From contig NZ_BMUC01000006.1 of the NCBI RefSeq assembly GCF_014649995.1, positions 227,601 through 291,600 of the forward strand: a stretch of DNA of 64,000 nucleotides, read 5' to 3'. The position numbers were made by a program, and so were the translations under genes. The DNA comes from Streptomyces griseoflavus. Lineage in GTDB: Bacteria > Actinomycetota > Actinomycetes > Streptomycetales > Streptomycetaceae. Position 1 is the stretch's first letter, and every line of letters starts with the position of its first letter. This document shows, in pieces, positions 28,665 through 36,764 of this stretch. The notes beneath the pieces were generated by a model. The model saw only the letters and a list, made by a program, of their open reading frames with translations, did no database searches and was not told the DNA's origin.

Positions 28665-29513
28665 GTGAATACAGAGAGCAACATACGCCTGCTGGTCGAC
28701 ACCCTGACCGAGCAGCGCGAGAAGTTCCTCACCCAGTGGACCCGGACCGTCGGCGAGGACCTGCGCGGCAGGCTGAGCACGGCGGAGCTCGGCCGGGAGC
28801 TGGGTGAGCTGTACGACGCCGTCCTCGAGGCCATGACCGCCGGCTCCCTGGACAGCCGCGGCGAACACTTCGCCGAGACGCGCAGCCTGCTGATCGAGCT
28901 GTCCCGCAACCGCGCCCGGCAGGGCTTCACGCCCACCGAGACCGTGCGCAGCGTCTTCGCCCTGAAGGAGGTCCTGGAGCCCTCCCTCACCGGTGACGCG
29001 GACAGCGCCCGCGCCTACCTCCAGTTCGCCCGCCTGCTCGACGGCCTGGGCCTGCTGACCAGCGAAGCCTATCTGCGCACCCGCGAGGAGATCATCTCCT
29101 CGCAGGCCGAGCAGCTCCTCGAGCTGTCGACGCCCGTGGTCAAGCTGTGGGACGGCGTCGTGGGCGTCCCCCTGGTGGGCACCCTCGACAGCGCCCGCAC
29201 CCAGGTCGTCATGGAGAAGCTGCTGCAGACCCTGGTCGACACCGACTCCACGCACGCCATCATCGACATCACGGGCGTCCCGACCGTCGACACCCAGGTC
29301 GCGCAGCACCTGCTGAAGACGGTGGTCGCCGCGCGCATGATGGGCGCCCAGTGCACCATCTCGGGCATCCGGCCGCAGATCGCCCAGACAATCGTCGCGC
29401 TCGGCATCGAGTTCGGCGACATCCCCACCAACGCCTCGCTGTCGGACGCGCTGCGGCAGGCGCTGAAGGAAGTGGCGCTGGACGCCGAGGACGACGTGCG
29501 GGGTCTCCTGTGA
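28665..29513 (+). CDS. rsbR: Stressosome scaffold RsbR (STAS domain)
   Basis: This 282-residue protein has an N-terminal helical RsbR-type sensor domain (residues 1-150) and a C-terminal STAS domain beginning near STPVVKLWDGVVGVPLVG. The STAS threonine equivalent to B. subtilis RsbRA Thr205 appears to be Thr210 in VDTQVAQHLL, by eye alignment. RsbR and RsbS form the pseudo-icosahedral stressosome that sequesters RsbT. I chose the GTG at 28665; a GTG at 28647 is also in frame and carries only six extra residues. The stop overlaps rsbS as GTGA. It is the first gene of a six-gene overlapping operon, 116 bp after treY. Confidence 0.92.
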   Translation: MNTESNIRLLVDTLTEQREKFLTQWTRTVGEDLRGRLSTAELGRELGELYDAVLEAMTAGSLDSRGEHFAETRSLLIELSRNRARQGFTPTETVRSVFALKEVLEPSLTGDADSARAYLQFARLLDGLGLLTSEAYLRTREEIISSQAEQLLELSTPVVKLWDGVVGVPLVGTLDSARTQVVMEKLLQTLVDTDSTHAIIDITGVPTVDTQVAQHLLKTVVAARMMGAQCTISGIRPQIAQTIVALGIEFGDIPTNASLSDALRQALKEVALDAEDDVRGLL

Positions 29514-29878
29514 CCGACCGCGTCCCCGTCCTCAAGATCGGCGAGGTCCTCCTGGTCTCCATCCAGACCGACCTGGACGACCAGATGGTGCTCGATCTTC
29601 AGGAAGACCTGTCCAACCGCATCGTCGCCACCGGCGCCAAGGGCGTCGTGATCGACATCTCCGCGCTGGAGATCGTCGACTCCTTCGTCGGACGGATGCT
29701 GGCCCACAACGCGGCCGTCTCCCGCATCCTCGGCGCCGAGACGATCGTCGTGGGCATGCGGCCCGCGGTCGCGATGACCCTCGTCGAGCTCGGGCTGTCC
29801 ATGAGCGGTGTGCGCACGGCCCTCAACCTGGAGCGCGGGCTCAAGCTGCTGCGGCGCATCGCCGCAGGCCGCGCATGA
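29510..29878 (+). CDS. rsbS: Stressosome core STAS protein RsbS
   Basis: This 122-residue single-domain STAS protein has the conserved LEIVDSFVGRML, in which Ser58 corresponds to the serine that RsbT phosphorylates in B. subtilis RsbS (Ser59). It forms the stressosome core with RsbR. It overlaps both neighbours: GTG inside the rsbR stop, and its own TGA inside the rsbT ATG. Length and motif leave little doubt. Confidence 0.95.
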   Translation: MTDRVPVLKIGEVLLVSIQTDLDDQMVLDLQEDLSNRIVATGAKGVVIDISALEIVDSFVGRMLAHNAAVSRILGAETIVVGMRPAVAMTLVELGLSMSGVRTALNLERGLKLLRRIAAGRA

Positions 29879-30294
29879 AGGACTACGCGGCCGAGTGTGC
29901 CTCGCTCGAGACCGTCCCGGTCTCCACCAGCGGTGACGTGGTCAGCATGCGGCAGATGGTGCGCATCCTGGCGCAGCGGGGCGGCCTGTCCCTGGTGCAC
30001 CAGACCAAGCTCGTCACGGCCGCGAGCGAGCTCGGCCGGAACATGCTGGTGTACGGCGGCGGAGGATCCGTCCGCGCGGCATCGGTGACCGACGCCGGCC
30101 GGCCGGGTGTCTTCGTGGAGTTCCGGGACAAGGGCCCGGGCATCGCGGACCTCGACCTGGCGCTGACCGACGGCTGGACGTCGGGCAACGGCATGGGACT
30201 CGGCCTCAGCGGCGCCAGGCGGCTCGTGGACGAGTTCGACATCGAGTCCGGGCCGTCCGGCACCACCGTGCGCATCGTGAAGTGGGCCAAGTGA
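29875..30294 (+). CDS. rsbT: Stressosome serine kinase RsbT
   Basis: This 139-residue GHKL-type kinase phosphorylates RsbS and RsbR and, once released, activates a PP2C phosphatase. The N-box is KLVTAASELGRNMLVYGGGG, G1 is FRDKGPGIADL, and G2 is GMGLGLSGARRLVDEF. It overlaps the next gene by four bases. Its phosphatase target here is probably one of the two SpoIIE-type proteins encoded downstream, since no RsbU with the canonical N-terminal domain is present. Confidence 0.95.
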   Translation: MKDYAAECASLETVPVSTSGDVVSMRQMVRILAQRGGLSLVHQTKLVTAASELGRNMLVYGGGGSVRAASVTDAGRPGVFVEFRDKGPGIADLDLALTDGWTSGNGMGLGLSGARRLVDEFDIESGPSGTTVRIVKWAK

Positions 30295-31328
30295 ACGACA
30301 GCCTCGTCGTCGAGGCCGGTGACGTGCACTGGCTGCGCGCGGACGTGGCGCTGGCCGCCGCCGCCCGCCGCCAGGCCGCGCAGCTCGCCCGCCGCCTCTG
30401 CTTCCCCGAGGACCGGGTGGCACGGCTCGAACTGTGCGTGACGGAGATGGCGACCAATCTCCTCAAGCACGCCCATGACGGCTCGCTGGCCCTGCGGGTG
30501 GTCCGCACGGCCGGCCGCGCCGCCGTGGAGTGCCTGTCCCTGGACAGCGGGCCGGGCATCCACGACCTGGACCGGGCGCTGCTGGACGGCACGTCCACCG
30601 CCGGCAGCCTGGGCATCGGCATGGGCGCCATCGGCCGGCTCGCCGACGTCCACGGCGTCCACTCCCTGCACGGCCGGGGCACGGTCGTACTGGCGCGCTT
30701 CTGGGACGACGGGCGGGCACCGGCGCCGGGCGCGGTGGCGGCCGGCGGTCTGACCCGCCCGATCAGCGGCGAGCAGATGTGCGGCGACACCTGGGCCGTG
30801 CGGACGGCGGGCGACCACGGTCCCGACGCCCGGCTGGTGATGATGTGCGACGGACTCGGACACGGTCCGCTGGCGGCCAGGGCCGCCGAGCACGCGGCCG
30901 CCGCCTTCCGCGACAGCACCCGGACCGGCCCGGTCGACCTCCTGCAGCAGGTGCACCAGCAGCTGCGCGGCACGCGCGGCGCGGCCGTCGCGGTCGCCCT
31001 GATCGACGTCGCCGCCCGGCGTGTCCGGCTGACCGGGAGCGGCAACGTCACGGCGGTGGTGGCCACCGCGGACACCCGGCAGGGCCTGCCGTCCATGCCC
31101 GGCATCGTGGGGGTGCAGATGGGCAGGCCGCGCGTCTTCGAGGCGGCGTTCCCGCCCGGAGCCTGCCTGGTCATGCACACCGACGGGCTCAGCGACCGGT
31201 GGCGGCCCGCGGACTTCCCCGGGCTGTTCGCCCAGGACCCGGTCGTGACCGCCGCGCAGATCCTCAACCAGGCCGCGGTCCGCCGGGACGACGCCGGTGT
31301 CGTGGTCGCCGCGCACGGGCAGCGATGA
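30291..31328 (+). CDS. Fused GHKL ATPase and RsbX/SpoIIE-type phosphatase
   Basis: This 345-residue protein combines two parts. Residues 1-145 form an RsbT/RsbW-like ATPase (N-box ELCVTEMATNLLKHAH, G1 LDSGPGIHDL, G2 GSLGIGMGAIGRL). Residues 150-345 form a PPM/SpoIIE phosphatase (MMCDGLGHGPLAARAAEHAA, SGNVTAVVA, MHTDGLSDRW) with the metal-binding Asp residues in place. In B. subtilis RsbX resets the stressosome by dephosphorylating RsbR and RsbS; position directly after rsbT supports that role. The ATPase half may compete with RsbT for binding, which is inference. Translation is coupled to both neighbours. Confidence 0.88.
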   Translation: MNDSLVVEAGDVHWLRADVALAAAARRQAAQLARRLCFPEDRVARLELCVTEMATNLLKHAHDGSLALRVVRTAGRAAVECLSLDSGPGIHDLDRALLDGTSTAGSLGIGMGAIGRLADVHGVHSLHGRGTVVLARFWDDGRAPAPGAVAAGGLTRPISGEQMCGDTWAVRTAGDHGPDARLVMMCDGLGHGPLAARAAEHAAAAFRDSTRTGPVDLLQQVHQQLRGTRGAAVAVALIDVAARRVRLTGSGNVTAVVATADTRQGLPSMPGIVGVQMGRPRVFEAAFPPGACLVMHTDGLSDRWRPADFPGLFAQDPVVTAAQILNQAAVRRDDAGVVVAAHGQR

Positions 31329-33163
31329 CCGCCGACGCGCCCGTCCACGAACTGGCCACCGTGCTGCTCGCGGAGGAGGGGGACGTGATCACGCTGCGCC
31401 GGTGCACCCAGTCGGCCTGCCGGGCGGCGGGCCTGACGGGCAGTCCGCTGGTCCGGCTGACGACCGTGGTCAGCGAGGCCGGGGAGCACCTGAAGGGCGC
31501 CCCGGACCTGACCGCGCACCTCTGCCTGGAGGAACGGGACGGCCTGCGCCTGGCGGTGCACTTCACCTGGCGCAAGGCGCACCGGCCGCCCGCGGCCCTG
31601 CTGACCGCCGCCTCCCGCCTGCTGGACGACGGCCTGCTGCGGCTCTCCGACGGGGACGGCCCGCACCGGCTCGTCCTCGCGCAGCGCCTCCCCGCTCCGG
31701 CGGCGTCCGCCGCCGAGCTGGCCGGTGAGGTGCGCGAGGCGCTGACCGGCACCGACACGGCGGCCGACCTCATCGAGGCGCTGCGGTCCCAGAACCGTCA
31801 CCTGCTGGCGGCGCTGGAGGAGTCCGAGCGGCAGCAGGAGGAGCTGCAACGGCTCAACGCCGAACTGGAGGAGACCAACGCCGGCGTCCTGGCGCTCTAC
31901 TCCGAGCTGGCCAGTGAGCTGGAGGAGACCAACAGCGGGGTCGTCGCCCTCTACGCGGAGCTGGAGGACAAGACCCGCCAGCTGGAACTGGCCGACGCGT
32001 ACAAGACCCGCTTCTGGGCCAACGTCAGCCACGAACTGCGCTCACCCGTGAACTCCGTCATCGCGCTCGCCCAGTTGCTCCTGGACACGGCGGCCGACCC
32101 GCTCTCCGCCGAACAGCGCCAGCAGGTGGCCATGGTGCACGCGTCCGGCAGCACCCTGCTGGCCCTCGTCGACGAACTCCTCGACGTCGCCAAGGCGGAG
32201 TCCGGCCGGCTGGAGCCGCATCTCGCCGAGGTGGACGTGCGTTCGCTGCTGCACCAGTTGCGCGGCATGCTGCAGAGCACCGCGCAGCCCGGCGTCGATC
32301 TGCGCATCCCGGACGAGGTGCCGGTCGGTACGCTCGTCACCGACGAGGTCATGCTCGCCAGGATCCTGCGGAACGTGCTGTCGAACGCGTTGAAGTTCAC
32401 GAACGACGGCTCGGTGGTGCTCGACGTCACCGGGACGGGCCGTGGGGAGGACGCCCGCGTCGTCTTCCGGGTCGAGGACACCGGTGTCGGCATCCCCGCC
32501 CCCGACATCGAGCGCGTGTTCGAGGAGTTCTACCAGGTGCGCGGCCCGCACCAGCGGGGCCGGCCCGGCACGGGCCTCGGGCTGCCCTACGCCCGCAAGC
32601 TGACCGAACTCCTCGGCGGCACCCTGACGCTGGACAGCGAGGTGGGCCGCGGCACCCGGGTGACCATCCGGGTCCCGGCCCGCCCCGGCCCGCCCGCGGC
32701 TGCCGAGCCGCGGGCCGCGAGCGGCCACGGCCCGGTGCGCTCCGTCCTGGTCGTCGACGACGACCAGGCCTTCGTGACCGCGTTCCGGGCCCTGGTGCAG
32801 GACCTGGCCGAGACGGTCACCACGGTGACGGACAGCGCCGAGGCCGTCGCGGCCGTCGCCCGCGTACGGCCCGACGCGGTGTTCCTGGACATCGACATGC
32901 CCGGCCCGGACGGCTACGAGGTCCGGCGGCTGCTGGCCGCCACCCCGTCCACGGCCGGTGTTCCCGTGATCGTCCTGACGGCGCTGGAAGCCGGTGCCGT
33001 CGACCTGACGCGCCTGGCGGGCACCCGCGCCGTGCTGAACAAGTCGCGCCTGACCGCGTCCGTACTCGCGGACACCCTGCGGGAGCTGCGCACCGTACCG
33101 CCCACTGGGCAGACATCAGCTGCCGATCAGTCGAAGCCGTCCACGGCCAAGGAACACCCATGA
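31325..33163 (+). CDS. Hybrid sensor histidine kinase with C-terminal receiver
   Basis: This 612-residue soluble kinase has several layers. Residues 1-125 form a divergent GHKL-like domain (LVRLTTVVSEAGEHL) without clear G boxes. Residues 155-230 are a coiled coil containing a duplicated element (ELEETNAGVLALYSEL, then ELEETNSGVVALYAEL). The HisKA helix has His236 in NVSHELRSPVNS. The HATPase follows (NVLSNALKFT, VEDTGVGI, GTGLGLPYARKL). A receiver domain closes the protein (VLVVDDDQAF, FLDIDMPGPDG, LNKSRLT), with Asp and Lys intact. No membrane segment is present, so the signal is internal. It overlaps the upstream phosphatase and the downstream receiver-PP2C gene by four bases each, linking phosphorelay and partner switching. 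Confidence 0.9.
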   Translation: MTADAPVHELATVLLAEEGDVITLRRCTQSACRAAGLTGSPLVRLTTVVSEAGEHLKGAPDLTAHLCLEERDGLRLAVHFTWRKAHRPPAALLTAASRLLDDGLLRLSDGDGPHRLVLAQRLPAPAASAAELAGEVREALTGTDTAADLIEALRSQNRHLLAALEESERQQEELQRLNAELEETNAGVLALYSELASELEETNSGVVALYAELEDKTRQLELADAYKTRFWANVSHELRSPVNSVIALAQLLLDTAADPLSAEQRQQVAMVHASGSTLLALVDELLDVAKAESGRLEPHLAEVDVRSLLHQLRGMLQSTAQPGVDLRIPDEVPVGTLVTDEVMLARILRNVLSNALKFTNDGSVVLDVTGTGRGEDARVVFRVEDTGVGIPAPDIERVFEEFYQVRGPHQRGRPGTGLGLPYARKLTELLGGTLTLDSEVGRGTRVTIRVPARPGPPAAAEPRAASGHGPVRSVLVVDDDQAFVTAFRALVQDLAETVTTVTDSAEAVAAVARVRPDAVFLDIDMPGPDGYEVRRLLAATPSTAGVPVIVLTALEAGAVDLTRLAGTRAVLNKSRLTASVLADTLRELRTVPPTGQTSAADQSKPSTAKEHP

Positions 33164-34776
33164 CCCTTCCCCTCGACGCGGACAACCGTCCGGCGCACAT
33201 CCTGGTGGTGGACGACGCCCCCACCAACCGCTACGTCCTCGCCACCACCCTGCGCAGGGCCGGGCACGAGGTCATCGAGGCCGAGGACGGCACCCGCGCG
33301 CTCGAACTGCTCGACGGGCCGGGCCCCCTGCCCGAGCTCGCCGTCGTCGACGTCCGGCTGCCCGACATGACCGGCTTCGAGGTCTGTGAGCGCATCAAGG
33401 GCAACCCCGCCACGGCCGCCGTCCCGGTGATCAACATCTCCGCCTCCGCGATCACCGTCGACGACCGGGCACAGGGTCTCTACCGCGGGGCCGACGCCTA
33501 TCTGGTCGAACCCATCGCCCCCGACGAACTGCTCGCCACGGTCCTCGCCAACCTGCGCTACGCGCGGGCCCGCCGCCGCGCGGAACTCCTCGCCGACCGG
33601 CTGAGCCTGCTGAACCGCACCACGCTCGCGCTGTACAGCGCCGCGGACGCGCACCAGCTGGCCGGGGTCGTGGCCGAGGGGGCGGCGACCCTTTTCCGCT
33701 GCGAGGCGGCGGCCTTCCTCACGGCTCCGGAGGGCGGCGTGCTGGTGGCCCACACCTGGCAGGACCCCGACACCCCGGCGTCGTCCGGGGGGCCGGCCGT
33801 GCACGCGGTCCCCGCCTGGCCGCATCACGGCGAGGACCCCGCCCGTGCCCGTACGGGCCCGCCGGCCGCCTTCGAAGCGCCCTGTCTCCCGCCGCGCCTG
33901 AAGGACCCGGAGGGCAGACGCACCGCCCTCGGCCGCGCCAAGTCCCCCCGCCCGCCCGTCGCCGTCGTCATCCCGGCGGACGCGGTCACCACGCCCGACG
34001 ACGAGCAGCTGCTCGACCAGCTCCTCCAGGCCGGCACGCTGGCGCTGGAGGCGCTGCGCAGCTACAGCGAGGAACACGCGCTCGCGCTCACCCTGCAGCG
34101 CAGCTTCCTGCCCGAGAGCCTGCCGGACACCGCGTACGCGGACCTCGCCGTGCGCTATCTGCCCGCCAGCCAGCACACCGAGATCGGCGGTGACTTCTAC
34201 GAGGCCGTCGACACCCCGGACGGCCTGGTCGTGGCGGTCGGCGACGTGGCCGGCCACTCGCTGGACGCGGCCATGGTGATGGGCCAGGTCAGGCACGCCC
34301 TGCGGGCCTACGCGGTGGAGGGGCACCCGCCCGAGGTCATCCTCGAACGGCTCGACCACCTGCTGACGTCCGTCGAACCCGGCGCCACGGTGACGCTGTG
34401 CATCGTCCTGATCGAGTCCGGCGACACCCTCCGCGTCGCGAACGCGGGACACCTGCCCCCGCTGGTACGCAACCCGGACGGCTCGACCTTCTACATCGAC
34501 GAGCACGGGCCCCTGCTGGGCCTCGGCCTGCCGCACCCGCCCGCCCACCGGGTCACCGTGACGCCCGGGTCGCTGCTCCTGCTGGTCACGGACGGCCTCA
34601 TCGAGCGCCGGCACGTCAATCTCCAGGACTCCCTGCGGACCCTCGCCTCCGTGGTCGGCCGGGCCTCCGGCGATCCGGAGGATGCCTGCACCCAGCTGCT
34701 GGAGCGCCTGCCGGCGGACGGCAGCGACGACGTGGCGCTGATGGCGGTACGGCTGAACGGTCCCCTGACCGGCTGA
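33160..34776 (+). CDS. Response regulator fused to GAF-like and PP2C (SpoIIE) phosphatase
   Basis: This 538-residue effector starts with a receiver domain (ILVVDDAPTNRYV, VVDVRLPDMTGFE). In it the usual conserved Lys is replaced by Glu (AYLVEPIAPDEL). A degenerate GAF-like region spans roughly residues 145-300. The C-terminal RsbU-type phosphatase carries IGGDFYEAVDTPDG, GDVAGHSLDAAMVMGQV, NAGHLPPLV, LLVTDGLIERR and SDDVALMAVRL. It would dephosphorylate an anti-sigma factor antagonist and so free a stress sigma factor. It is the natural output of the kinase gene it overlaps and may also be the RsbT target. No antagonist or sigma gene lies in the window. Confidence 0.92.
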   Translation: MTLPLDADNRPAHILVVDDAPTNRYVLATTLRRAGHEVIEAEDGTRALELLDGPGPLPELAVVDVRLPDMTGFEVCERIKGNPATAAVPVINISASAITVDDRAQGLYRGADAYLVEPIAPDELLATVLANLRYARARRRAELLADRLSLLNRTTLALYSAADAHQLAGVVAEGAATLFRCEAAAFLTAPEGGVLVAHTWQDPDTPASSGGPAVHAVPAWPHHGEDPARARTGPPAAFEAPCLPPRLKDPEGRRTALGRAKSPRPPVAVVIPADAVTTPDDEQLLDQLLQAGTLALEALRSYSEEHALALTLQRSFLPESLPDTAYADLAVRYLPASQHTEIGGDFYEAVDTPDGLVVAVGDVAGHSLDAAMVMGQVRHALRAYAVEGHPPEVILERLDHLLTSVEPGATVTLCIVLIESGDTLRVANAGHLPPLVRNPDGSTFYIDEHGPLLGLGLPHPPAHRVTVTPGSLLLLVTDGLIERRHVNLQDSLRTLASVVGRASGDPEDACTQLLERLPADGSDDVALMAVRLNGPLTG

Positions 34777-34817
34777 CCGGCCCCTGGACCACCGCACGGT
34801 GCCGGGCCTCCGGCGTG

Positions 34818-34837
34818 CCTCCGGGCGCCCCCGGAGG
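34818..34837 (+). terminator. Terminator of the stressosome operon
   Basis: CCTCCGGG (34818-34825) and CCCGGAGG (34830-34837) form a perfect 8-bp stem with a CGCC tetraloop, 42 bp after the last stop codon of the operon. Confidence 0.6.
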
Positions 34838-34854
34838 GCTCCCCCGTCGCGCCC

Positions 34855-34883
34855 TTGACACGGTCCCCCGGCCGTGGGGTACT
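34855..34883 (+). promoter_or_regulatory. Putative promoter of the M14 carboxypeptidase gene
   Basis: A consensus-like TTGACA (34855-34860) is followed after 17 bp by GGTACT (34878-34883). Transcription would start near 34890, about 30 bases before the GTG at 34919. The -35 is excellent and the -10 is mediocre. Confidence 0.5.
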
Positions 34884-34918
34884 GCGCAGTGCGGTGCGGA
34901 TTCAGGTGGTGACGGGGG

Positions 34919-36175
34919 GTGGGTCCGCTGCGGCAGTCACGCTATCCGACGGTGGCCGAAATGGTTCTCTCCGCCCGGGCGCTGGCCTTCCAGTGGCCGG
35001 GGCTGTGCGCGCTGCGGCAGGTGGGGGTCTCCCGTGCGGGGCGGCCCCTGCATCTGCTGTCCGTGGGCCGTGCCCCGCGGGCCGTGCTCGTGGTGGCCGG
35101 CGCGCACGCCAACGAACCGGCCGCCGGGGGAACACTGCTCGCGCTGGCCCGGCGGGCCGTCCGGGAGCGCGAGCTGCGCGACGGCGTGTCGTGGCACTTC
35201 CTGCTCTGCGCGGACCCCGACGGGGCGAGCCTCCACGTGACCCCGGCCCCGCGCAGTCTGTACGACTACCACCTGGGCTTCTTCCGTCCCGCGGGACCGG
35301 AGCAGCCGGAGTGGGCGCCCTCGGTGCTGCCGCCCGACCGGCTGCCGCCGGAGACCCTGGCCCTGACCGGGGTGATCGACGAGCTGCGGCCCTATCTGCA
35401 GGTGTCCCTGCACGGCACGGATCTCGGCGGCAGCTGGGTGCAGTTGACGAGGGACGTGCCCGGACTGGCCGAGCCGTTCGCCAAGTCCGCGGCCCAGCTG
35501 CACATTCCGGTGGAGACGGGCGCGTCGGACGCGGCGGGCTGGCCGGCGTCCGGTCCCGGGGTCCATGTGATGCCGGCGCCGGAGGCCGGACGGGCCTATC
35601 CGAGTCTGACCGACGACGCCCGGCACAGCACCTGGTACCACGCCCACCGGTACGGCGGGATGACCGCGGTGATCGAGGTGCCGATGTGGGCGAGCGACCT
35701 GGTGGACGACCCCGCGCCGCATCCGGCACCGGACGCGGCGATGCACCGGCTCGCGGAGCGGCTGCTGGCGGACGCGGGCGAGGTGCGGCGGGCGCTGGGC
35801 GGGACGGAGGCGCGGGCGCTGCCCGCGGGCGCCGACGGCCCGCTGCTGCGGGCGGCCGTCTGGGGCCTGGAGCTGGTGCCGGGGCTGGCCGACGACCTGG
35901 TCCGCACCCCGCCCGCGGACGGGACGCGCGCGTACGTGGGGAGCGTGGACGCGTTCGCGCGCCGGGTGCCGCTCAGGGCGGCGGCGATGCTGCGGCGGGC
36001 GCTGAGCGGGACGGACGCGGGGGCGGCGGGGCGGCTGGAGCGGCTGGTGGCGCACTGGAGCGACGCGTTCACCACTCGGTTCCGTGCGCGGTGGGTGCCG
36101 GTGGAGCACCAGGTCGAGCACCAGTCCCGCACGGTCGTGGCAGCGGCCCGCCACACCCGCGAACAGGCCCCGTGA
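34919..36175 (+). CDS. M14-family zinc carboxypeptidase
   Basis: This 418-residue protein carries the M14 zinc ligands: His and Glu in AGAHANEP near residue 63 and the third His in VSLHGTDLGGSW near residue 163. The candidate catalytic Glu is in AVIEVPMWASD. No signal peptide is apparent, so it is probably cytoplasmic and may process small peptides or amidated substrates rather than digest extracellular protein. An in-frame TGA at 34910 forces the start to 34919 or later; I chose GTG 34919 with AGGTGG upstream. It is followed by a strong hairpin and then by the convergent subtilisin inhibitor gene. Confidence 0.85.
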   Translation: MGPLRQSRYPTVAEMVLSARALAFQWPGLCALRQVGVSRAGRPLHLLSVGRAPRAVLVVAGAHANEPAAGGTLLALARRAVRERELRDGVSWHFLLCADPDGASLHVTPAPRSLYDYHLGFFRPAGPEQPEWAPSVLPPDRLPPETLALTGVIDELRPYLQVSLHGTDLGGSWVQLTRDVPGLAEPFAKSAAQLHIPVETGASDAAGWPASGPGVHVMPAPEAGRAYPSLTDDARHSTWYHAHRYGGMTAVIEVPMWASDLVDDPAPHPAPDAAMHRLAERLLADAGEVRRALGGTEARALPAGADGPLLRAAVWGLELVPGLADDLVRTPPADGTRAYVGSVDAFARRVPLRAAAMLRRALSGTDAGAAGRLERLVAHWSDAFTTRFRARWVPVEHQVEHQSRTVVAAARHTREQAP

Positions 36176-36199
36176 CCCCCGCCCCCGGCGGGGCGGGGG
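36176..36199. terminator. Bidirectional terminator between the M14 peptidase and inhibitor genes
   Basis: CCCCCGCCCC (36176-36185) and GGGGCGGGGG (36190-36199) form a perfect 10-bp G/C stem with a four-base loop. It starts directly after the peptidase stop codon and 15 bp from the end of the convergent inhibitor gene. Confidence 0.75.
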
Positions 36200-36214
36200 G
36201 AGCCGGGCGTGGTG

Positions 36215-36643
36215 TCAGGAGGCGTCCAGGGCGAAGACGGCGCCGGTCCGGGCGGTCAGGGCGCAGGAGTTCGGGAAGGTCGCGGTGTAGTCGACCCGCT
36301 GCCCCCGCCAGGTCCCGCTCGCCCGTGCCGTCACCGGCGCGTAGACCATCGGGCAGAACACCTCCTTCGCCGGGATGTCCTCGATGCGCCCGTCCACCGC
36401 GTCCAGCTCCGCGCAGGCGTCCGCGGCACGCCGGTGCCCCCGGGGCGGGTCGCAGCTCAGCACGGTGCCGCCGCCGGCCGTGGACGGCTTCTCTCCGCGG
36501 CTGACCGTCAGCAGCAGCCGGCTGTCCGGGACGGAACCGGAGGGGCGCTCCGTGCCGGCGGCCCGGGCGGGCGCCGCACAGGCGAGCAGGACCAGGGCGA
36601 CGACCAGTCCCGCCCGTACCGTTCTCACTGAGGTGTGCGTCAT
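36215..36643 (-). CDS. Subtilisin inhibitor-like secreted protein (SSI family, I16)
   Basis: This 142-residue precursor has a signal peptide (RTVRAGLVVALVLLACAAPARA) and a mature SSI domain. The reactive-site loop is CPMVYAPV, with Met as P1 and Val as P1', as in the classic SSI, whose loop reads CPMVYDPV; Asp is replaced by Ala. Four cysteines match the two SSI disulfides (SCDPP with ADACAEL, and FCPMV with NSCAL). SSIs inhibit extracellular subtilisin-like proteases and some transglutaminase-activating proteases. The ATG at 36643 gives a typical SSI length; its Shine-Dalgarno is poor, and a start at 36688 is possible. Confidence 0.92.
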   Translation of the reverse strand: MTHTSVRTVRAGLVVALVLLACAAPARAAGTERPSGSVPDSRLLLTVSRGEKPSTAGGGTVLSCDPPRGHRRAADACAELDAVDGRIEDIPAKEVFCPMVYAPVTARASGTWRGQRVDYTATFPNSCALTARTGAVFALDAS

Positions 36644-36764
36644 TCCCGGTGCATCGGCACGGCGGCCCCCGAACCCCACCCCGCTCACCCGAACGGGAGG
36701 GTGCGGGCCTGTGCCGTGCGGCCGGCGCGGACGACCGGCCCCAAGCCGTCCCCGGGCCCTGCGG

